Source: Rhizobiaceae bacterium (GTDB taxonomy: Bacteria > Pseudomonadota > Alphaproteobacteria > Rhizobiales > Rhizobiaceae). From it: a stretch of 6,706 bases of DNA. Below, piece by piece: positions 1 to 6,272 of this stretch. The stretch spans positions 1 through 6,706 of the forward strand of contig CAJYRE010000475.1 in NCBI GenBank assembly GCA_913776675.1, written 5' to 3'. Numbering within the stretch: the stretch's first letter is position 1; every line of letters begins with the position of its first letter. Position numbers and translations under genes: made by a program. The notes beneath the pieces are model-generated. The model saw only the letters and a program-made list of their open reading frames with translations, did no database searches and was not told where the DNA came from.

Positions 1-1251
1 TATGAAGAGGCCCGCCAAACCCGTTTGGGCGCGGATAAATTCATGATTGATGGCCGCCACACCGGCACCGGCGGCGGCAATCATGTGGTGGTGGGCGGAG
101 CCAACCCCAATGACAGCCCGTTCCTGCGCCGCCCGGACCTTTTGAAAAGTCTGGTGCTGCATTGGCAGCGCCACCCTGCCCTGTCCTACCTGTTTTCGGG
201 CATGTTCATTGGCCCCACCAGTCAGGCCCCACGCATTGATGAGGCCCGCCACGACAGTCTCTACGAGCTGGAAATTGCCATTGCGCAAATTCCCATGCCG
301 GGCAATGGCACACTGCCACCCTTGCCCTGGCTGGTGGATCGGCTCTTCCGCAATCTGCTGACCGATGTCACGGGCAATACCCACCGCTCTGAAAGTTGTA
401 TCGACAAGCTGTTTTCGCCCGATGGCCCCACCGGACGGTTGGGACTGGTGGAATTCCGTGGATTTGAAATGCCGCCGAATGCCCGCATGTCGCTGGCGCA
501 GCAATTGCTGGTGCGGGCACTGATTGCCCGCTTCTGGAAAAACCCGATTGGCGGCAATTTTGTCCGTTGGGGCACGTCCCTGCACGACCGCTTCATGCTG
601 CCCCATTATCTCTGGCAGGATTTTCTCGATGTGCTGGCCGATCTGCGTGACCATGGCTTTGATTTCAAACCAGAATGGTTCGCTGCCCAGTTGGAGTTCC
701 GCTTCCCGTTTGTTGGCGAGGTCGAATATGAAGGCTCGAGACTGGAACTGCGCCAAGCATTGGAACCATGGCATGTGATGGGTGAAGAAGGCGCGATTGG
801 CGGCACGGTGCGCTATGTGGATTCCTCGGTGGAGCGCTTGCAGGTCAAGCTGGAAACCGCCAACCCGGAGCGCTTCACCGTGGCCTGCAACGGGCGGCGC
901 ATCCCTCTGACCAAATCGGGCACCAATGGCGTGGCCGTGGGCGGCGTACGTTATAAGGCGTGGCAACCGGCCTCTGGCCTGCATCCGGTGCTTCCCGTCA
1001 ATACACCGCTAACATTCGACGTTTATGATACGTGGACAGGGCGGTCGATAGGCGGTTGTGTTTATCATGTAGCACATCCCGGTGGCCGTAATTATGATAC
1101 TTTCCCTGTGAATGGAAATGAAGCGGAGGCCCGGCGGCTTGCGCGTTTTGAGCCTTGGGGGCATACACCCGGATTTTACCCCCTTTGGCCGGAAACTGTG
1201 TCGCCAGAATTTCCGCACACATTGGATTTACGGCGACCTCAAGGTATTTAA
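1..1251 (+). CDS. DUF2126 putative amidoligase, C-terminal part (5' end outside window)
   Basis: Partial gene. The frame is open from base 1 (first residues YEEARQTR) to the TAA at 1249-1251, so about 416 C-terminal residues are visible; the TTG at 25 is an internal Leu codon, not a start. The sequence matches my knowledge of DUF2126 (Pfam: putative amidoligase), the C-terminal module of roughly 1,100-residue proteins with an N-terminal transglutaminase-like domain. Recognisable pieces are [13 protein letters not shown] (about 46-84), the [20 protein letters not shown] block (about 136-195), [18 protein letters not shown] (about 220-273) and EFRGFEMPP (451-477). The His and Glu residues of these blocks would suit a glutamine-synthetase-like metal/ATP site, which is inference. 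Such enzymes are predicted to form amide bonds using ATP; the substrate is unknown. Any transglutaminase triad lies upstream and cannot be checked. The stop codon abuts the next start, indicating one operon and probably translational coupling. Confidence 0.88.
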   Translation, partial: YEEARQTRLGADKFMIDGRHTGTGGGNHVVVGGANPNDSPFLRRPDLLKSLVLHWQRHPALSYLFSGMFIGPTSQAPRIDEARHDSLYELEIAIAQIPMPGNGTLPPLPWLVDRLFRNLLTDVTGNTHRSESCIDKLFSPDGPTGRLGLVEFRGFEMPPNARMSLAQQLLVRALIARFWKNPIGGNFVRWGTSLHDRFMLPHYLWQDFLDVLADLRDHGFDFKPEWFAAQLEFRFPFVGEVEYEGSRLELRQALEPWHVMGEEGAIGGTVRYVDSSVERLQVKLETANPERFTVACNGRRIPLTKSGTNGVAVGGVRYKAWQPASGLHPVLPVNTPLTFDVYDTWTGRSIGGCVYHVAHPGGRNYDTFPVNGNEAEARRLARFEPWGHTPGFYPLWPETVSPEFPHTLDLRRPQGI

Positions 1252-3669
1252 ATGAGCAAGACACCCGCGGTGGAGGCCGAGACGCCCCATCTGGACCCGA
1301 TAGCAGCCTTGGCCGACGATTATCGGACCTTGCCGGGCGTGGCCGACGAAATGCTGGACGGGCAGGGCAACATCCGCCCTGTCTGGCAGAATTTTGTCAA
1401 TGCCATCAATAAAATGGGAGCCGAAGAACGACAGGAGCGGTTTGCCCGTGCCGATCGTTACCTGCGCGACGCCGGGGTATTTTATCGCGCCTATGGCTCT
1501 GCGGCCAGCAGCAGTGATCGGGCCTGGCCGTTTTCGCATATTCCGGTGCTGATTGCCGAGGATGAATGGCAGGCGCTCGCCAAGGGGCTGGTGCAGCGAG
1601 CGGAATTGCTGGAACAGGTGGTGGCCGATATTTACACCGACAACCGGCTTGTGAAAGAGGGCTTTATTCCCCCCAGCCTGATTGCGGAAAATAGCGAGTT
1701 CCTGCGTCCACTGGTCGGGGTGAAACCCGCAGGTGGCCATTATCTGCATTTCTGCTCGTTTGAAATCGGCCGTGGGCCAGACGGAAACTGGTGGGTTCTG
1801 GCCGATCGCACACAGGCACCGTCTGGCGCGGGCTTTGCGCTGGAAAACCGGGTGGCCACGGCGCGCGCCTTCTCCGACATTTATGCAGAAACCCACGTGC
1901 ATCGCGTAGCCTCCTTTTTCGGCGCCTTCCGCGATGCCTTGCAGGCACTGAAGCAGAGCCGGGATGATCGCATTGCGGTTCTCTCGCCCGGTCCGGCCAA
2001 TGAAACCTATTTTGAACATGCCTATATTGCCCGTTATCTCGGCATCATGCTGCTGGAGGGCGAAGACCTCACGGTGGTCAATGGCAAGGTCATGGTGCGC
2101 ACTGTCGCCGGTTTCAAACCCATTGGCGTGCTATGGCGAAGGCTGGATGCCGCCTTTGCCGATCCGCTGGAATTGAACCAGCACAGCCACATCGGCACGC
2201 CGGGCATTGTGCAAGCGCTGCGCAACGGCTCTGTCAGTTTTGTCAATGCGCTTGGCTCCGGCATTCTGGAAACGCGGGCATTGATGGCATTTTTGCCCAA
2301 TCTGTGTCGCCATTTGCGCGGTGAAGAGCTGGCCCTGCCATCAATTGCCACATGGTGGTGCGGGCAAAAGCCCGAACGGGAGCATGTGGCCAGCCATATT
2401 GAAAAAATGGTGATTGGCCCGGCCTATTCCTGTCAGCCGTTTTTTGATGACAATCATCAATCCGTGCTGGGGGCAAGCCTGCGCTCAACCGCGCAACAAT
2501 CGATTGCCGACTGGTTGAAAACCGATGGTGCCAAGCTGGTGGGGCAGGAAGCTGTCACCCTTTCCACCACGCCTGCCATGGTGGATGGCCGCCTTCAGCC
2601 CCGCCCCATGAGCCTTAGAGTATTTGCGGCCCGCACCAAAAATGGCTGGCAGATCATGCCCGGCGGTTTTGGCCGGATTGGCTCCGGCAAGGATGTGGCC
2701 GCCATTGCCATGCAATCGGGTGGGTCAGCCGCCGATGTCTGGATTGTTTCCGATAAGCCAGTAGAACGCACCACGCTGCTGCCCGATGCGTCTGAATTCA
2801 CGCGCAACCTGCCGGGCAGTCTGCCCAGTCGCGCTGCGGATAATCTGTTCTGGCTGGGGCGCTATATCGAGCGGGCCGAAGGGGCGCTTCGCATTTTGCG
2901 GGCGTGGAATTCGCGTTTTGCCGAAACGGCCGATCCCAAGCAGCCGCTTTTGTCTTACGTCAGCGACTATATGGACGCACTCGACATTGACCCCATGCAA
3001 GGTGTGCCGGAAACGCTGATCAATAACATCAACAGTGCGGTCTACTCGGCCAGCAATATCCGCGACCGGTTTTCGCCCGATGGCTGGCTGGCCCTGAACG
3101 ATCTGGCCAAAACGGCCAAGCGCTTTCATGAAAAGGTCAAACCCGGCGACGATGCCACCCATGCCATGACCATTCTTCTGCGTAAACTGGCGGGCTTTGC
3201 GGGTCTGGTGCATGAAAACATGTATCGCTTTACCGGCTGGCGGTTCCTGACCATTGGCCGCACGCTGGAGCGCGGCCTGCATATGACCCGCTTGCTTGGC
3301 CATATGACAGCGGAAGATGCCCCCGATGGTGTGCTGGATATGCTGCTGGAAATTGGCGATAACGTCATGACCCATCGCCGCCGCTACAATGTGAATACGG
3401 CCCACCTGACGGTGACAGACCTTTTGGCGCTGGATCCGCTCAACCCGCGCTCCATTCTGTTTCAGCTCAATGAAATTCTGAGCGAGGTCGAAGAATTGCC
3501 CAATGCCAAGGTGAACGGGCAAATGTCACGCTTTTGCCGGGAAACTGTTCGGCTCCAATCAAAAGTGGTTGTCATGACGCCGGATATGATGACACCTGAT
3601 GTCTACAACAGTCTGGAACGAGAACTGGAAGCGCTCTCCGATCTGTTGGCGCAAACCTATCTGGGGTAA
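1252..3669 (+). CDS. Circularly permuted type 2 ATP-grasp / alpha-E domain fusion protein (805 aa)
   Basis: Complete gene. ATG follows the upstream TAA directly, with an AAGGT ribosome-binding site at 1242-1246, which supports this start. Residues about 75-500 form a circularly permuted ATP-grasp type 2 domain (formerly DUF404/DUF407). Landmarks are DRTQAPSGAGFALENR (185-200), YFEHAYIARYLG (253-264), WRRLDAAFADP (295-305), VGQEAVTLSTTP (430-441) and the Gly-rich MPGGFGRIGSGKD (469-481). Residues about 524-803 are an alpha-E domain (formerly DUF403), helical, opening with SRAADNLFWLGRYIERAE (526-543). Family knowledge: ATP-grasp enzymes join a carboxylate to an amine through an acyl-phosphate; alpha-E function is unknown but it co-occurs with these ligases. 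No signal peptide or membrane segment is visible, so it is probably cytoplasmic. The 805-residue length seems usual for proteobacterial fusions. Residue 389 is Gly where a nucleotide-binding Lys may be expected (see findings). Fold assignment is confident; activity is prediction. Confidence 0.92.
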   Translation: MSKTPAVEAETPHLDPIAALADDYRTLPGVADEMLDGQGNIRPVWQNFVNAINKMGAEERQERFARADRYLRDAGVFYRAYGSAASSSDRAWPFSHIPVLIAEDEWQALAKGLVQRAELLEQVVADIYTDNRLVKEGFIPPSLIAENSEFLRPLVGVKPAGGHYLHFCSFEIGRGPDGNWWVLADRTQAPSGAGFALENRVATARAFSDIYAETHVHRVASFFGAFRDALQALKQSRDDRIAVLSPGPANETYFEHAYIARYLGIMLLEGEDLTVVNGKVMVRTVAGFKPIGVLWRRLDAAFADPLELNQHSHIGTPGIVQALRNGSVSFVNALGSGILETRALMAFLPNLCRHLRGEELALPSIATWWCGQKPEREHVASHIEKMVIGPAYSCQPFFDDNHQSVLGASLRSTAQQSIADWLKTDGAKLVGQEAVTLSTTPAMVDGRLQPRPMSLRVFAARTKNGWQIMPGGFGRIGSGKDVAAIAMQSGGSAADVWIVSDKPVERTTLLPDASEFTRNLPGSLPSRAADNLFWLGRYIERAEGALRILRAWNSRFAETADPKQPLLSYVSDYMDALDIDPMQGVPETLINNINSAVYSASNIRDRFSPDGWLALNDLAKTAKRFHEKVKPGDDATHAMTILLRKLAGFAGLVHENMYRFTGWRFLTIGRTLERGLHMTRLLGHMTAEDAPDGVLDMLLEIGDNVMTHRRRYNVNTAHLTVTDLLALDPLNPRSILFQLNEILSEVEELPNAKVNGQMSRFCRETVRLQSKVVVMTPDMMTPDVYNSLERELEALSDLLAQTYLG

Positions 3670-3683
3670 ACAAAGAAACGCCG

Positions 3684-4586
3684 ATGCTTTACGATCTGAC
3701 ACTGCATATGGGCTATGTTTACGATGTCGCCGCCGCGGGCGGGCGTCACATCCTGCGCATCATGCCGCTTTCGCTACCCAACCGCCAAAGGCTGGTGGCA
3801 GGCTCCGTGGCCATTGAGCCGCAACCGGATGAGCGCACCGGCTATACGGATTTTTTTGAGCATCCGGCCATTACATTTGCCTATCGCTCGCCGCATGACA
3901 AACTGGACATTCGCATGCAGGCGCGGGTTCAGGTGGATGCGCAAGCGATGACCGCCGATCTGTCACCGGTGCTGGACAATCTGGCAAGCGAGCTTGCCGC
4001 CTATTGGTCGCTCGATGCCTCATCTCCCCATCATTTCACCGGAAAAAGCGCCCGCCTGCCGGACACGCCAGAGATTGCGGCCTATGCTCGCAGCGGTGTT
4101 GAGCCGGGCATGACCGTGTTGCAGATTGCCCGCTCCTTGTGCAAGCGCATCCATACCGACTTCAAATATGATGCCAAAGCCACAACGGTGGACACCACGC
4201 CCAAACAGGCTTTTGAGCTGAAACGCGGTGTCTGTCAGGATTTTTCCCATATCATGATTTTGGCTCTGCGCAGCCTCGGTATTCCGGCGGGCTATGTCAG
4301 TGGTTTTTTGCGCACCATTCCGCCACCGGGCAAGGAACGTCTGGCCGGAGCTGACGCCATGCATGCCTGGGTGCGCATCTGGTGCGGTAAAACCATGGGC
4401 TGGATCGAGCTGGACCCCACCAACAATATTGCGGCTGGCACCGATCATGTGGTGGTGGGCTATGGGCGTGATTACGCCGATGTTGCCCCCGTCATTGGCG
4501 TTCTGAAAGGGTATGGCAGCCACAGCACAGCCCAGGCTGTTGATCTGGTGCCTGTGAGCGATAGCCTCTCCAGTAAAACGGCATAG
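3684..4586 (+). CDS. Transglutaminase-like cysteine protein (300 aa)
   Basis: Complete gene, 14 nt after the ATP-grasp/alpha-E stop, evidently in the same operon. The start is supported by the family-typical N-terminus (MLYDLTLHMGYVYDV, then GGRHILRIMPLS), although the upstream GAAACG is only a weak ribosome-binding site. Residues about 1-85 resemble the bacterial transglutaminase N-terminal region; about 145-245 form the transglutaminase core. The Cys-His-Asp triad is intact: C184 in RGVCQDFSH, H227 in ADAMHAWVRIW and D244 in WIELDPTNN. Family knowledge: this papain-like fold can hydrolyse or transfer amide bonds, and bacterial members often act as peptidases rather than protein cross-linkers. 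No signal peptide or membrane segment is seen, so it is probably cytoplasmic. The context suggests it trims, transfers or cleaves the product of the two predicted ligases encoded upstream; that role is inference. The last 15 or so residues are Ser/Thr-rich and probably disordered. Confidence 0.92.
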   Translation: MLYDLTLHMGYVYDVAAAGGRHILRIMPLSLPNRQRLVAGSVAIEPQPDERTGYTDFFEHPAITFAYRSPHDKLDIRMQARVQVDAQAMTADLSPVLDNLASELAAYWSLDASSPHHFTGKSARLPDTPEIAAYARSGVEPGMTVLQIARSLCKRIHTDFKYDAKATTVDTTPKQAFELKRGVCQDFSHIMILALRSLGIPAGYVSGFLRTIPPPGKERLAGADAMHAWVRIWCGKTMGWIELDPTNNIAAGTDHVVVGYGRDYADVAPVIGVLKGYGSHSTAQAVDLVPVSDSLSSKTA

Positions 4587-4610
4587 GGATTTTGCCTTCG
4601 AGCCTTATAC

Positions 4611-4639
4611 CCATAAGACTGATGATATGTGTCTTATGG
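4611..4639 (+). terminator. Perfect 9-bp stem-loop after the operon, possible terminator
   Basis: CCATAAGAC (4611-4619) is perfectly complementary to GTCTTATGG (4631-4639) around an 11-nt loop. It begins 24 nt after the stop of the transglutaminase-like gene, where a transcript end or 3' stabilising hairpin would be expected. Against a classical intrinsic terminator: the stem is not GC-rich, and the following bases (CCTTAAAACAAAAAG) lack a T tract. It could instead block 3' exonucleases or bind a dimeric regulator upstream of the next gene. Confidence 0.4.
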
Positions 4640-4798
4640 CCTTAAAACAAAAAGCCTATTGAATAAAATTGAGGTTTGCAGGATGTTTCAGCGCAGAATT
4701 CAAGCCGAAATTATTTAAGATATTGAAAGCGTTAGGATCATATCTCCGACCTGCTACCCATGCATTTGGCACGATGGAACCTTACGCATAAAATGGTC

Positions 4799-4802
4799 AG
4801 GA
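4799..4802 (+). promoter_or_regulatory. Ribosome-binding site that decides the TadG-like start
   Basis: AGGA at 4799-4802 directly abuts the ATG at 4803, leaving no spacer, but sits 9 nt before the in-frame ATG at 4812. The second ATG is therefore the better start; using the first would add only three residues (MDR). Confidence 0.5.
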
Positions 4803-4811
4803 ATGGATAGA

Positions 4812-6050
4812 ATGGTCCTTGCGGCATTTCGAAATCGTCTGCTTGCGCTTTTCAATGAACAATCCGGCAATTTCGGCATCATGACCGCCATTTTGCTGCC
4901 GGTCTCCATCGGCGTGGTCGGCCTTGGGCTGGACGTGAACGCCATGGTGCAAAACAAACGTATGCTGCAAAATGCGGTGGATTCCGCGGCTTTGGCCACC
5001 GCCACCGCCTTGGCCAATGACCCGAAAACAAACGATGCGGATGGGATGGCGCAAAGTTTTGTCAAATCGCAAATTGCCAACACATCCAGCTCGGCCTTGT
5101 CCAGCATCGCAAACCTCACCACAACATCCAGCATCACCACCACCAACAATGCAAACAGCGGCAATGATTTTGAAGTCCAGCTAAACAGTTCTTACACCAT
5201 GGCAATGAACCCGCTTTCATCCGTGTTGGGGTGGAAAACCGTCACCATCAACGCCACTGGCAAAGCGACATCCTCAACCCAGAGTCTGCAGCAAGGCATT
5301 TCGCTTTATCTGGTACTCGACCGATCCGGCTCCATGTCCTTCATCACGGACCAGCGGGATTATTCTCAAAGTTCATGCCAGAACTATTATGACGGCAATT
5401 GGAATTCTTATCCTGATCTTGCGGCCAGCAGCCCTTGTTACATCAACAAGATCACCTCGCTGAAAATTGCGGTAAGCACCATGGCCGACACGCTCAACAA
5501 GGCCGACATAACCGCCAAACCAAACACGACACCCCATTCCAAAGTGGTTCGTGTCGGCGCAGTTGCCTTTAACGACCAGAAATTCGATGAACAGGCGATG
5601 GATTGGGGGCCGCAAGCCGCCGTGACCTACGTCAATAATATTCCTCGCATTCCCACAGGCGGCACCAATTCGATTGATGCGCTGAACACAGCCTTCGCCG
5701 CTCTCAAGTCATCAAATACAGCGGAAAAAGCCGCCTTTTATTCCAATAAAATCAGCCAATTCAAGCGTTCGATCATTTTCATGACCGATGGTGAAATGAC
5801 CGGCAACAGCAACACTTGGGACCCGAACCTGGACTCTCAAACCCGCCAGATCTGCAATAACATCAAGGCAGACGGCATTCAGATTTTCAGCATTGCCTTC
5901 ATGGCACCGGACAATGGCAAGTCCTTGCTGCAATATTGTGCCAGCAGCAACACAAACTATTATCAACCGCAGACAATGGCGGGGATTGTCACCGCCTTTG
6001 GCGATATTGCCAAAAAGGCGGCGGCTGGCTTAACGCGCCTGACCTTTTAA
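4812..6050 (+). CDS. TadE/TadG-like pilus-assembly family protein with von Willebrand factor A domain
   Basis: Complete gene, 412 residues from ATG 4812, or 415 from the alternative ATG at 4803; numbering here is from 4812. A short basic N-terminus precedes NEQSGNFGIMTAILLPVSIG (15-34), the hallmark of TadE/G-like Flp pilus-assembly proteins, with one membrane segment at about 21-43. LDVNAMVQNKRMLQNAVDSA (40-59) continues that module. Residues about 88-160 are Ser/Thr/Asn-rich and look like a flexible linker. A von Willebrand factor A domain fills about 163-405 with a complete metal-ion-dependent adhesion site: D170-x-S172-x-S174, T285 in PTGGTNS and D326 in FMTDGE. Family knowledge: such proteins are anchored in the inner membrane with the vWA domain in the periplasm and bind partners through a divalent metal. 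Four Cys (189, 209, 348, 376) lie in the exported part and could form disulfides. No other tad/cpa genes are beside it, so a pilus role is uncertain; adhesion or envelope function is an alternative. Confidence 0.88.
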   Translation: MVLAAFRNRLLALFNEQSGNFGIMTAILLPVSIGVVGLGLDVNAMVQNKRMLQNAVDSAALATATALANDPKTNDADGMAQSFVKSQIANTSSSALSSIANLTTTSSITTTNNANSGNDFEVQLNSSYTMAMNPLSSVLGWKTVTINATGKATSSTQSLQQGISLYLVLDRSGSMSFITDQRDYSQSSCQNYYDGNWNSYPDLAASSPCYINKITSLKIAVSTMADTLNKADITAKPNTTPHSKVVRVGAVAFNDQKFDEQAMDWGPQAAVTYVNNIPRIPTGGTNSIDALNTAFAALKSSNTAEKAAFYSNKISQFKRSIIFMTDGEMTGNSNTWDPNLDSQTRQICNNIKADGIQIFSIAFMAPDNGKSLLQYCASSNTNYYQPQTMAGIVTAFGDIAKKAAAGLTRLTF

Positions 6051-6080
6051 GCAACACGTAACACGGCAACTGCGTTTCAA

Positions 6081-6097
6081 GCCATTGGATCAATGGC
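6081..6097. repeat. Inverted repeat downstream of the TadG-like gene
   Basis: GCCATTG (6081-6087) and CAATGGC (6091-6097) form a perfect 7-bp stem with a 3-nt GAT loop, starting 30 nt after the stop codon. TTC (6076-6078) and GAA (6100-6102 region) could extend it after a small A/A internal loop. It could be a 3'-end hairpin of the TadG-like transcript, but no T tract follows. Confidence 0.35.
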
Positions 6098-6114
6098 AAG
6101 AATAATCTGTGACT

Positions 6115-6143
6115 GGATCGATCGCCCTGCGGGATGACGATCC
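6115..6143. repeat. Imperfect hairpin in the glgP leader
   Basis: GGATCG (6115-6120) pairs with CGATCC (6138-6143), and within it CCC (6125-6127) pairs with GGG (6131-6133) around TGC. The result is a two-part stem with an internal bulge. There is no following T tract. It could be a terminator remnant, a protein-binding palindrome or part of a structured leader; the sequence alone does not decide. Confidence 0.3.
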
Positions 6144-6162
6144 TCGAAGTTTATAAAATAGT

Positions 6163-6182
6163 TTGTTGCAACGGCTCAACAA
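6163..6182. repeat. Inverted repeat in the glgP leader
   Basis: TTGTTG (6163-6168) and CAACAA (6177-6182) form a 6-bp stem with an 8-nt loop. The left arm also overlaps the palindrome GTTGCAAC (6165-6172). The site lies just after the AT-rich TATAAAAT stretch, a position compatible with an operator or early leader structure. Short repeats like this also arise by chance. Confidence 0.25.
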
Positions 6183-6272
6183 GGATGCATAAACTACATC
6201 TGCTGGTGGTTTGCGTTGCGGATCTCCGGTTCTTGCGCCCTGCCCGTCCATTCTCACCCTGTGGCAAACGTT

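Larger units (their letters stand above)
4587..4811. other. Intergenic region between the ligase operon and the TadG-like gene
   Basis: About 225 nt without a credible gene, and more AT-rich than its flanks, especially 4640-4740. It contains the stem-loop listed separately and must carry the promoter of the downstream gene if that gene is transcribed on its own. I looked for sigma-70-like pairs: TTGAAA at 4723-4728 resembles a -35 box, but no matching -10 box lies at normal spacing, so no promoter is assigned. Confidence 0.6.
6051..6272. other. Intergenic leader upstream of glgP
   Basis: A 222-nt gap between the TadG-like stop and the glgP start. It holds three short inverted repeats, listed separately, and an AT-rich TATAAAAT at 6152-6159 that could be a -10 element, although no good -35 box is found 16-18 nt before it. 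The glgP frame stays open well upstream of its ATG, but that stretch (for example CNGSTRMHKL in a neighbouring frame) resembles no protein I know and is treated as noncoding. Confidence 0.55.

Noticed and set aside
25..27. TTG as a possible start codon of the first gene
   Set aside because: The same frame is open back to base 1 with family-like sequence (YEEARQTR), and DUF2126 proteins are far longer, so the gene is simply cut by the window edge.
1228..2019. 263-codon open frame on the - strand
   Set aside because: Antisense to the well-supported ATP-grasp/alpha-E gene; its translation resembles no family I know and GC-rich coding DNA often leaves such frames open.
2725..3522. 265-codon open frame on the - strand
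   Set aside because: Fully antisense to the alpha-E part of the fusion gene, with no recognisable motif; treated as a shadow.
4020..4523. 167-codon open frame on the - strand
   Set aside because: Antisense to the transglutaminase core with its intact triad; no domain-like sequence of its own.
4683..4718. Tiny open frame (11 residues) in the intergenic region, considered as a leader peptide
   Set aside because: The preceding GCAGG is too close to its ATG, the peptide (MFQRRIQAEII) has no attenuation-type residue run, and nothing links it to the next gene.
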